From: Alectoria sarmentosa
Taxonomy: Eukaryota; Ascomycota; Lecanoromycetes; Lecanorales; Parmeliaceae
Direction of reading: 5' to 3'
DNA: 32,252 nucleotides
Assembly: GCA_009733775.1 (NCBI GenBank)
Contig: WOGZ01000353.1
Location: 1-32,252, forward strand
In this document: positions 22,091 through 31,373 of the stretch, one piece after another
Position numbering within the stretch: position 1 is the stretch's first letter
Layout of the letters: the number at the start of each line of letters is the position of its first letter
The notes under the pieces: generated by a model
The model's input: the letters and a program-made list of their open reading frames with translations, nothing else
What the model was told of the DNA's origin: nothing
Databases searched by the model: none
Made by a program: the position numbers and the translations under genes

Positions 22091-23339
22091 AAATTAAATT
22101 AACGTTTTATATAAAAATAAATTTTGATTAAATTAAAAAAAAATTATTATATTAATAAAAATAAAATTGAAAAATAAAATAAATGCGTTTTTAATTTATA
22201 AAATAATAATTAAAAATTAATTTTCTTTAACGAAGTTGTCGTTAAAAAAATATTAAAATAAATGCGAATAAAAATTAAAAAATTCGAAGAATTAAATAAT
22301 AAATTAATTATCGTAATTTTATTTTTATATAACGCTAAATTATAAAAAAAAAGATAATAAAATTTTGAAATTAAACTTTTTAATAAATAAAAAATAACGA
22401 AAATTTAATATTTAATAAATATAAAAGCATTAATAAAAAGTTTTATAAATACGAAATTTACGAAATATTATAAATTATTATTAATAACTTTAACGAAACT
22501 TTTTAAATTGCGATTAATCAAAAATATATAATTCGAATTATTTTCGTCTTCGAAAAACATTTTAAAAAGTTATTTTATTTAATTACACTTTTAATTAAAT
22601 TTAATATTATATTTAATATATTATAATTAAAATTATATAATTTTTAAATAAATTTCGAAAAAGATTATATATTTTCAATTTTCATTATTGTAAATCGAAT
22701 TGTTTATAATATTATAAATTAATAATTATTTATAATAATAATACGAAATATTAATTTTTAATAATATTTTAATAAAGAAATATTGCGAAGATTTTAATAT
22801 ATGTTTTTATAAAAATAATAAAAAAGAGAAATAATTTAGTTATTATTATATAATTTAAGAATTTCGAACGTTGAAAATAAAAGAGAATAAATAATAATCT
22901 TAAATTAATAATTAATGTAATCGTTATTAACTTTAAAAATTATAAAAGATTTTTTCAAAAAATGAGAAAAGTGTTTATTTTTAAAAAGAAATAAAGACGT
23001 AAGTGTTAAAAAATAGCTATAATTATAATACAATTTAATGTTTATTATATATATAATATAAAAATAAAAATGATTTATAAAAGAAAATAACTTCGTAATA
23101 TTAAAACGTTAAATTTAATCGAAAACTCGTAAAAAAATTCGTAATAATAAAAATTTTATAATATATTATTTATAAATCGATATTTGAAATTCGACAAAAA
23201 ATAAATAAATAATTTTCGCAAAAATCAATTAATTAAAATATTAAATTATTAAAAAAAAAATTTAATTAAAAAAGTATATAATAAATTATGAGAATAAACG
23301 TCGATAATTAAAAAATACGTGAATGAAATTTTTAATAAA

Positions 23340-24010
23340 TAATACATTAAATCGAGCACATTTTTTTTTATATAATATTGAAATTTATCGTTAAAAAATC
23401 AAATTAAGAATTTCGCATTTATATTAATTATCGAGCTTTAAATTTTTTAATTATCAAAAATCGTAATATCTTTTCGCTAATAAAAAAAATCTTAATTAAA
23501 TTATATATAATAAAGATTTTTAATAAATTCGACATTATTATAATTTTCAACGAAATTCGTATAAAGAAAAAAATGAAAAAAAATCGTCTTTTTTATACGA
23601 TATAATTTATTTAAATATATAATAATATCTTTCGAACTTTTTAATACACTTAACATATTTCAAGCATTCATTAATAAAAATTTATATAATTATTTAAACG
23701 ACTTTTATTTAACATATTTAAATAATATTTTAATATATAATAATAATAATAATAAAATATATTAATTACGTAAAAAGACTTTTCGAAAATTTTAAACAAA
23801 TAAATTTATATATCGATATTAAGAAATGTTGATTTTATATTAAAAAAATAAAATATTTAAAATTTAATTATTATAATAAAAAAATTAAAGATAAATTTTA
23901 AAAAGATAAAAATTATCGTTAATTAAAAAACATTTAAATACGATAAAAATTTTCAAAAAAAATTGAAAGTTATTAATTTTTATTAAAGATTTATTTATAA
24001 ATAAATATTT
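23340..24010 (+). pseudogene. pol: Reverse transcriptase relic of C-right
   Basis: The frames read EFRIYINYRALNFLIIKN, RNIFSLIKKNLN, IFNKFDIIIIFNEIRIKK, then FQAFINKNLYNYLNDFYL, then YLNNILIY with the catalytic box YLNN at 23715-23726 (both Asp read Asn). After it KCDFYIKK is partly visible, then the connection segment. All match the C-left RT and the gypsy RT order. Short indels shift the frame several times. Confidence 0.9.
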
Positions 24011-24111
24011 CAAAATAATTGCGTCTTTATTCAATTTAATAATAAAAAATTAAAAGTCTTTTATCTCTTTTAAGTTAATAAATAATTCGAAATAGCGCGC
24101 ATTGCAAATTT

Positions 24112-24470
24112 TTTAAAAAGACGTTTATCAACGTATTAATTTTAACATATTTCGATTTCGATAAAAAGATTTAATTTGAAATTAATATTTTAAATTATGT
24201 AATAACGATTATCTTTTTCTAAAAAAAGAAAAACGACGAATTATATTCGATTTCTTTTTTAAAATATTGTTTTCTTAATAATGAAATTATAAAATATACG
24301 AACTTTTAAAAAATAACGTTTTAAATTAATTAATATTTTAATAAAAGATTTTATTAAAGATTTTATTAATTATAAAAATTTGAAATGTTTTATAATTATT
24401 AAATAAGTTAATCGTCGTTAAATTGAATAAGTTAATTTTTTTAAACTTCAATTTCAAGATCGTATATAAA
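24112..24470 (+). pseudogene. pol: RNase H relic of C-right
   Basis: From 24112 the frame reads FKKTFINVLILTYFDFDKKI, a stop, FEINILNY, equal to the FKxAFTTAPILTHFDPDKE and ETDASDY start of gypsy RNase H; the first catalytic Asp reads Asn. Near 24420-24470 LNKLIFLNFNFKIVYK matches the end of the domain (RWxEFLSxFNFKIVYRPGK). It pairs with C-left 11170-11575 in reverse. Bases 24471-25199 should hold the integrase N-terminal part, but no motif was legible. Confidence 0.85.
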
Positions 24471-25199
24471 TTAAATAAATAAGAAATAAAATTTAATAAT
24501 TTCATTTAAAAAGTAAACGATTTATTAAAAGACGATAACGATAATTATCGTAAATATTAATATTAAATAATATTATAAAAAGAGACTTTAAATAAAAAAG
24601 TAAAATAAACGATAAATTTTATTTTAATGTTATTTAATGAATAAAAAATTTTAATTTCGAAATTTGCATTAAATGATATATAACTTTTATAAAATAAATA
24701 TTAATAATAAAAAGTTAACATTAAACATTTATTTAATACTTCGAAATTTATTAAAAGATTATTAGAATAATAATAATTTTCGTTATAATTTTTGATTTAT
24801 TAATTGCGATAAAAGAGAGATATAAAAATAATAATATCGTTTAACGCATTATAACGATTAAAATCGTTAATTAATTAAAAAAGATTTTTAATTTAATAAA
24901 AGAGAGAGTAAGATTAAAATTGAGCGATTGCGAAATTCACGATTAAATGTTTTATATTAAGTCTCGATTATACGTTTTCAATTATTTTAAATTTTAAATT
25001 AAAATCATTAAATATATTTACGAATCTTTATTAAATAAATATATTTAAAAATTATCGATTTATAAAAAAAGGTATAATTATTATTATTATTAATTAAAGA
25101 TAATCGATACGATAATTCGATTTATAAAAAATTATTATATATATACAAAATTCAAAGTTTATAAGAAAAATGAATAAAATCTTTTAAAGTTAATATTTA

Positions 25200-25532
25200 T
25201 TTTCAATCGATATTGATTAAAACATTTCGATAAATTTTATTACTTTATTATTTATTTATATTCGATTTAATTATTAATTTGAATATATTATAATTATTCT
25301 AAATAAATTATTTTAAAAAAAATTAAATTTATTAAAAATGAGATTAATAATGTATGTTTTTTATTAAATAAATTTAACGAGAAAAAAAGTATTTAATTAT
25401 TATCGTATTGAATTGTGAAATTTAGTTTATCGCTTATTTTTAAAAAAAATTGTGTTAACGCATCGATATTAAATTAAAGTTGTTTTTAATATTTTATTTT
25501 AAAATAAATAATTAAATAAAAAGCGTTAATGC
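25200..25532 (+). pseudogene. pol: Truncated integrase core of C-right
   Basis: Collinear in reverse with 10420-10106 of C-left. The most legible piece is the last one: TTT TAT TTT AAA ATA AAT AAT TAA ATA AAA AGC GTT AAT reads FYFKINN, a stop, IKSVN, the FHPQTDGQTERVN block. Integrase similarity to C-left stops within a few codons after it, where an LTR-type start (TATTATAA) appears at 25533. Confidence 0.7.
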
Positions 25533-25765
25533 TATTATAAGCGTATTTTACATTTTTAATAAAACTAACTTTTCTTAAACATTACATTTTTTTAACATTA
25601 CTCGATTGAATTTAACGTGTTTTAATATAAATGCCTTTTTTTTTATATATATTTTCTTTTTACTTAATTGTTTTATTTAATACACTTATATAATATAATT
25701 TTATATTAATTTTAATATTATAATTAAATCATCTCACTTATTTCATTTATATTAATTAACGAATT
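25533..25765 (+). repeat. LTR-type repeat truncating C-right
   Basis: It starts TATTATAAGCG, has the family core CTCGATTGAATTTAACGTG at 25601-25620, and ends in a region like the other LTRs of the group (ACACTTATATAATATAATTTTATATT). The 3' limit near 25765 is uncertain. It follows the broken integrase directly. It may be an independent insertion rather than the true 3' LTR, because the integrase is incomplete. Confidence 0.5.
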
Positions 25766-26600
25766 CAAAAAATCGTGTTAATAAAAACTTTATCAAAATA
25801 TAAAAACTATTAAAATATCGTATTTTTAAATTAAATCATTTACGATAATTAAAATTCGAATAATTTATATCGAAACAACGATTTATTTTATTAACAATAA
25901 CGAGTATAAAAAAGATATTAAAACATTCATTTAATTAAGAAATCGAAAAAAATAATCACACATCACTTTTATATAACTTAAATTAAAATAACATCGATTA
26001 TATCGTTCGAAAAATCATTATCAAAAATATTTAAATCTTTTACGACATCATTATCGAACAAAAAATTATAATTTTATAATCTTTTAAAATTTACCTTCTT
26101 CATTTCGCATTATCAATTTTTTTTATACGAAATCGACGACGATATAATAAATATTGTTTGCATAAATAACGAAATTGAAAAAACGTTATTTAATTAATAT
26201 ATTGCTTTCACGAAAATTTAATAAATAAGTAAACGATTAAATAATATTCTTTATTGTTTTTTATATACTAAATCGAATTTCTTTATTATACGAAAATCGT
26301 TAAACACATTAAATGAGAAATGTTAAAACATTTTTTTATCACAATATTTTTTAACATTACATTTTCTGAAATATTTAAATTTTTTTTTTTTTTTCTCTTT
26401 TATTTTCCTTCTTATTAATAATTTTTATCGAAAAAAAAAATTATATTTAAAGTCTCTTAAATAAAATTAAATTATATCGTATTTTAATTATATTTGAAAA
26501 CCTTTCTCAATAACATAATAACTTAAATTTATAATATATCTTTATTAATAAACAATTATTACATTAAATTAAAATTACATTTACGAAGTTTTTTAATATA
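25766..26600. other. Unassigned AT-rich stretch
   Basis: I recognise no gene or domain on either strand. CpA is commoner here than in 3000-9000, so it may be less mutated. Sequence at 26583-26598 (ACGAAGTTTTTTAATA) looks like the end of an LTR of the 182-bp family just before the LTR at 26601, but no matching LTR body was found upstream. Confidence 0.5.
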
Positions 26601-26782
26601 TATTATAATTTCATTTTTTCTATCTTCTCATCTATTATGCGGGGCTCGATCGAGTTTAACGCGACTTAATACTTATTTTTATACTTATACGAGTTTCTTA
26701 TTTTACATAAATTTTTATAAATAAATTTTTATTTATATCGAATTTATATACATTATTTTAATTTTACGTTCGTTTTTTAACA
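26601..26782 (+). repeat. 5' LTR of element G
   Basis: It starts TATTATAATTTC (TG to TA) and ends CGTTTTTTAACA. The core GCGGGGCTCGATCGAG, TTTAACGCGACTTAA and the 3' part TTATTTTAATTTTACGTTCG are shared with 28826-29007 and 29012-29195. Its GC-rich core kept GGGG, rare in this window. Confidence 0.8.
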
Positions 26783-26882
26783 TAATTTAATTTATTTTTC
26801 TTGATCGCGACGACGTTTAATCGTCAAAAAGTCTTTTAAACGTTTTAAGTAAAAAAGCAAATAAGATATTAAGTAAAGAAAG

Positions 26883-26930
26883 CAAGTAAGATATCAAATA
26901 AGACATTAAATAAAATATTAAATAAACATT
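26883..26930 (+). repeat. 12-bp tandem repeat
   Basis: Four units: CAAGTAAGATAT, CAAATAAGACAT, TAAATAAAATAT, TAAATAAACATT. A more degenerate unit precedes them near 26868. The period is a multiple of three and reads as four-residue repeats (QVRY, QIRH and two damaged copies), so it may have been coding at the start of the G gag. Changes between units are mainly C to T and G to A. Confidence 0.75.
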
Positions 26931-27074
26931 ATAATTAGATTTACAAACGATCGTATCAAGTAAGAGAATTATTATATCGATTTCGATGCGAAAAATGCGA
27001 AGTAAAAACATATAAAACAATAATATATTTGTTTTTAAAAAGATCATATAACTATTATTAAGGAAAATCGAAAA

Positions 27075-28330
27075 ATGAAATCTATTATTTAACGACTTTA
27101 AACTCAGCTGCGATAGAAGATTTACATATTTTATCGACTTAAATAGTTACGAGATTAATATCGTTTCACGATTAAAGAATTAATCGAAGAATTAATTAAT
27201 TAAATGACTCGATTGCAGTCAAAAGAAAAAAAAAAAGACATATATGATTTCGATAATGAAAACAAAAAGTTTATAAAAAATAAAATAAAATCTTTATTTT
27301 GACACATTAAGAAAGATCTACTAAGACAAAAATTTGCGTTTATTTTTTCAACATTCAATACGAGACTAAATTAAGATTTAACAAGTTCGAAATTTGCGTT
27401 TACTTCTTCAATGTTCAATACGAACCTCAATTAAAAAAATTTGATAGAATAAAAATTTGCGTCTAGACATCTTTTCACAATTTTATATCAAATTAAATCT
27501 AAAAAATTTAACAGATTCGAGATTTGCGTCTATTTTTCAAGGAATTAACAAATATTATATTAACGTAAATGAGTTTTATAAAGATGTCTTTAAATGAAAG
27601 ATTTAATAATTGCATTTATAAATTAAATTTAAAGCAAATGCGATGCTCTTTCTTATAAAGCAATTTCGTATAAATTATATAAGAAATTATTGCAAATTAA
27701 TTGCGTTTAATATTATTAAAATATGATATTTAAATAACATTATAAGTTTTTACGTCATCGCTTAGAAAATGCTTAAAGATTTAAATAATATATACGTCGA
27801 ATTTAATTTATATAAAATCGTAGATGCGACACTTCACGATTTTAATTTCAATATAAAAAAGAAAATTTTTAATAAATTTTTAATCAAATATACGACGATT
27901 ATTGCATCTTTATAACTATTCGAATAATAAAAAATTTCTCATTTAACACGTATTATTACACGTCGTTTTTAATAATATATTATAAACTAAAAGCTTAAAA
28001 TCTTTAAAGATTACGTTAAATAGTTATAATAATGCGACATTAATTTACGTTTTATAAATCGACAATATAAACACGAATATAATAGGCGTCACGCAAATTA
28101 TCGTTAAAATAATAAATACAATACGAATTTATCACATTTAAACAAAACATCAAATAAGAATAAATTAAAAAGAGGATATTATAAAACGAATATATATTTA
28201 AAAGAACTTTTCGAACAGTTACGTTAGTAAGGTAAATGCTTTCGCTATTAAAAAATCGATTATATAATTATAAATGAGAATGCATTATGCAGAGATAAAA
28301 AAAAGAAAACTATTAAAAAGAATTAACATA
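27075..28330 (+). pseudogene. gag: Gag relic of element G, zinc knuckle at the end
   Basis: From the ATG at 27075 the frame holds stops but reads IKELIEELIN, MTRLQSKEKKKDIYDFDNE, then a repeated 20-residue unit beginning KFAF (27330-27540). After a frame change it reads DLNNIYVEFNLYKIVD, ATLHDFNFNIKKKIFNKF, ISHLTRIITRRF, then GKCFRY at 28231-28248 and ALCRD at 28282-28293. The last part is a knuckle with spacing CX2CX4HX8C; the second Cys and the His read Tyr (TAT). It resembles Gag of some fungal gypsy elements. Many long stop-free pieces remain, so it is among the less damaged relics here. Confidence 0.7.
27300..27540 (+). repeat. 60-67 bp tandem repeat inside the G gag
   Basis: The marker AATTTGCGT recurs at 27331, 27391 and 27454, and as GATTTGCGT at 27521, giving periods of 60, 63 and 67 bases. 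The first two units are nearly identical (TTCAACATTCAATACGAG versus TTCAATGTTCAATACGAA). Periods of 60 and 63 keep frame and encode about 20 residues starting KFAF with a FNT triplet. The last unit is out of frame and divergent. Confidence 0.85.
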
Positions 28331-28810
28331 GAGATTTATCTTAAATCTACGTTAGATTTATTATTTTTATTATTTTCAAATAGATTTATAGCGCAAATCT
28401 ATATTAAATTAACGTATTTTAATTAACATTCGATTCGATAAAATATCGAACTTTGCGTTTTTAAACGATTCAAATTTATTCGAATTTTCAAAAAATGCGT
28501 ATAAACTTAAATTTCTACTTTAATAAAAACATCAAATAATATTATCACTCAACATTTTTACTTTAGAATTATTTTCTATCTAATTTTCTTTATTCGTATA
28601 CTTATTGATTACGTTCGAAGTCATTTTTTATAAGATTCGATTTTAAGTTACGATCGATAAAGATTTTAAAAATTTGACGTTTTATATTAAAAAGTTGATA
28701 GTTTTTTCGATTCTTTTATAATTAATAAAAAAGAATTTGAAAAAACGCACTCGATGTTTAATTTACGTTTTTATTTTCTTAATTATATTAATTATACGAA
28801 TATAACGATT
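28331..28810. other. Interior of element G after gag, no domain seen
   Basis: No protease or RT motif was found in either strand. CpA and TpG are fairly common. It probably is 3' non-coding sequence of the element or what remains after deletion of pol. Confidence 0.5.
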
Positions 28811-28825
28811 TGAAAAAAAAAGTAA
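28811..28825 (+). promoter_or_regulatory. Polypurine tract of element G
   Basis: TGAAAAAAAAAGTAA lies directly before the LTR start TGTTATAATTTC. Purine-rich sequence at this spot is the usual primer for second-strand synthesis; support is mainly positional in such AT-rich DNA. Confidence 0.5.
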
Positions 28826-29007
28826 TGTTATAATTTCATTTTTTTTACTTTTTCATTTATTATGCGAGGCTCGATCGAATTTAACGCGACTTAACACTTA
28901 TTTTTATATTTATGCGAGTTTTTTATTTTATATAGATTTTTATAAATAAAATTCTATTTATATCGAATTTATATATATTATTTTAATTTTACGTTCGTTT
29001 TTTAATA
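28826..29007 (+). repeat. 3' LTR of element G
   Basis: It begins TGTTATAATTTC and ends TTTTTTAATA, where the 5' LTR has TTTTTTAACA. The core reads GCGAGGCTCGATCGAA, then TTTAACGCGACTTAACAC. Its length is equal to the LTR at 26601. Confidence 0.8.
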
Positions 29008-29011
29008 TAAG

Positions 29012-29195
29012 TGTTATAATTTTATTTTTTTTATCTTTTTATTTATTATGCGAGGCTCGATCGAGTCTAGCGTGTCTTAACACTTATTTATATATATATA
29101 CGAGTTTTTCATTTTATATAAATTCTCATAAATAGAATTTTATTTATATTGAATACTTATATACATTATTTTAATTTTACGTTTAGTTTTTAATA
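29012..29195 (+). repeat. Probable 5' LTR of element B
   Basis: A third LTR of the same family (184 bp), separated from the previous one by only four bases (TAAG). It starts TGTTATAATTTT and contains GCGAGGCTCGATCGAG, then TCTAGCGTGTC where the neighbours have TTTAACGCGAC. A gag-pol interior of the gypsy type follows on the same strand, so it is taken as the 5' LTR of B. Confidence 0.65.
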
Positions 29196-29689
29196 ATATA
29201 TTGAATTAACTTCGTTTTAAACGAAACGACTTTCGCGAATTTTTAACTCGTTTTCAAAAAACTATTATCGACAAAAATGATGTTATAAATTTTTTATATC
29301 AATTTAAATTTATAATTAAATAAGCGAATAATATCGTTCGTGATTAATAAAAGCAAATAACATAATTATAATAAAAAATTAATTAATAAAATTTCAATTA
29401 TTAAAAAACGATTTAAAGAATATTTTTTTTTATAATAAATTCAAAAATTGATTTATATTAAAGAAAAACAAATTTTTCAAATTATTTAATTCTTTTATTT
29501 TTATAAATAAAAAGAATCTTATATAAAACGATTAATTTTTCAAAATAAATTACAAATTTATTATTAATCATAATTGATAATTTGTTATTAAATTCAAATT
29601 AATTTATATTATTTTTAAATTAAAAGAAAATACTTTAAAATAAATCATAAAACGTCGATTGAAAAATTATTCAAATTTATATCAATTTT

Positions 29690-30195
29690 ATAAAAAAATA
29701 ATGAATAATTTAATCGATATTCACGAAAATTTTGGTTGATAAAATAATGCTAAACGATAATATAATTTATTTCAATAAAATATAATATCTTTTATAAAAT
29801 TTTACGTCGACTTTATTTAACTTAATTAAATTATTAATAAAAACAAAAATAATATAATACGACATTTACGTCTTAAAATTCGTGAAAATTTACGAAAAAA
29901 TTGAAACGAATATGAAAGTTTCAACGAGTTAATATTTATTAAAAAATATTTATAAAAATTGAACAACATTTAATATGCGAAATATGAATTTTTTTTTAAA
30001 ACATTTATATTTAAAATTACATTTTTAATAAAAAAATGAATTATTTTAATAATAACGAAAATTATTCGCATTATAATAACATTTATAAAATTTATTATAT
30101 CGATTTTATTTATTAAAGTTAAAGTCGAAATCGATATTAAAAAGTTTATATATTATAATTACAATTAAGTTAAACACATTAAACGTGATTGTTTT
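29690..30195 (+). pseudogene. gag: Gag relic of element B with zinc knuckle
   Basis: One frame reads FYKKIMNNLIDIHENFG, then FIKFYVDFI, NKNKNNIIRHLRLKIREN and NEYESFNELI, resembling the retrotransposon Gag core (LxxLxQ, SFxxYxxxF, KLxxxLR, SFxEL). The knuckle is at 30151-30192: TAT TAT AAT TAC AAT TAA GTT AAA CAC ATT AAA CGT GAT TGT. His and the last Cys are kept; the first two Cys read Tyr, one G to A change each, and Gly codons read Asn and Lys. Spacing is the standard CX2CX4HX4C. Bases 29196-29689 are leader and early gag and are not readable. Confidence 0.75.
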
Positions 30196-30689
30196 CAATC
30201 GAATAAAAAAACTATTCGAATGCATATTATAAAAATAAATAATAACGATAATAATAATCTTAAAACTTTTCGAATAACTCGAAAAAAGATTAACCTTTTT
30301 TAAAATCACGATAAAAAATAATACGAATATATATTTAACGAATATTTTAAATGATTTTTTTTAATACGACGTTTTTTTCGAATAACAATTACGTTATTAT
30401 CACAAAATCGATAAATAACATTTACGAATTCTTTTATAAATTGCGAATATATCGAGGTTTATATCGTTATTAATAAAATTATCATATTTAAAATATATAA
30501 ACGTTTATAAATCGAGCTTTATTTTTTTTCAAATTAAAATTATTACGTAATTATAATGATTTATTATTTAAACAATTTATTATTTATTGCATTTTATTTA
30601 TTTTAAATATACACGATTATAAAAAAAAAATTTATTTTATTTTTATCGCTTCATTAAAATAATATAATTTGATTTTCGAAAAATTATAA

Positions 30690-31103
30690 ATGAATAAATA
30701 TAAAATAATTCTCGATATGTTTAAAAATAAAATATTATTTATATTTAAACGATATAAACATAATAATAATAAGATATTAACACTTAAAAATTTATCGTTT
30801 TTATTAAAAACATCATTTATTATCATTATACGATCTTTTAAATTTATTATTAAAAATAAATCGAATAAGAATTATTTCGATATTATTTATTTTAAATACA
30901 TTTCAAATAAAAAAAAATCGACATCAACATTTAAAACATTTAAAGAAAAAATGATCAAAAAATTTAATTTCATCGATATTATTAAAATTGACGCATCGAT
31001 CTATTATTATTTAACTCGAAAAAAAAAAAAACTCTTTTCTTTAACAATGAATGAGATTTACGATATTTTTAATAAATCTTTCGAAATTATATCACAATTA
31101 TAA
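30690..31103 (+). pseudogene. pol: Protease-RT linker of element B, 137 open codons
   Basis: The longest stop-free frame in the window. It ends with KKFNFIDIIKIDASIYYYL, then TRKKKKLFSLTMNEIYDI, which matches the linker between protease and RT in fungal gypsy pol (IGAAPFxxLAxxxxxEVFxVTxxDIE). The downstream part continues after a stop in the same frame for about 20 more codons. The copy A counterpart is at about 4254-4667. It is an internal piece of pol, and the ATG at 30690 is not a real start. Confidence 0.7.
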
Positions 31104-31373
31104 CAAGATAATCGCATATCGATTAATAAATAATATTTATACGACTTTAAAACCAAATACAAAAAATGTTATAAATTATATATATCGAAAAACGCTTAAA
31201 TCAATAATGCTAAAATTCTCACTTTTCAAAAATGCTTAACAAACTTTCTATAAATTATTATAATTACGCAAATGTTATTGATATATTATAAACGAATATA
31301 GTATTTTTACATCGTTTTTATAATCACAAATTACAATTCGTTAATAAAATAAACAAAAATGCATTATTTTAAA

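Larger units (their letters stand above)
20309..25532 (+). mobile_element. Gypsy element C-right, 3' truncated
   Basis: A plus-strand copy of the C family. It carries a gag region, RT, RNase H and the integrase core, collinear in reverse with 10106-14955. It is interrupted at 21487-21796 by a solo LTR and ends inside the integrase HPQTDGQTERVN block, where another LTR starts at about 25533. Bases 22091-23339 should hold late gag, protease and the RT linker, but nothing there is readable with confidence. Its RT box reads YLNN while C-left reads YLND, so this copy is more heavily mutated. Confidence 0.8.
26601..29007 (+). mobile_element. Gag-only LTR element G
   Basis: Two LTRs of equal length (182 bp), in the same orientation and with the same core, enclose about 2.04 kb. 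The interior holds a gag-like relic ending in a zinc knuckle, then a non-coding stretch of about 500 bases, then a purine-rich tract next to the 3' LTR. No protease, RT, RNase H or integrase motif was found between the LTRs. It therefore looks like a non-autonomous derivative of a gypsy element, or an element that lost pol by deletion. Flanking bases do not form a clear target duplication. Confidence 0.65.

Noticed and set aside
26817..27047. Minus-strand frame of 76 codons with hydrophobic residues
   Set aside because: It is antisense to the leader and early gag of element G. Its Ile/Leu/Tyr richness comes from the 12-bp repeat and AT bias, not from a membrane protein.
27300..27540. CRISPR-like array
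   Set aside because: Units of 60-67 bp differ throughout and have no constant-repeat/unique-spacer structure; they read as tandem peptide repeats in a gag frame.
30106..30826. Minus-strand frames at 30106-30309 and 30632-30826
   Set aside because: Both overlap the plus-strand gag knuckle and pol linker of element B, which are supported by copy A. The minus frames have no support.
31051..31239. Plus-strand 62-codon frame overlapping the B pol linker
   Set aside because: It uses a different frame from the recognised pol reading and resembles no domain.
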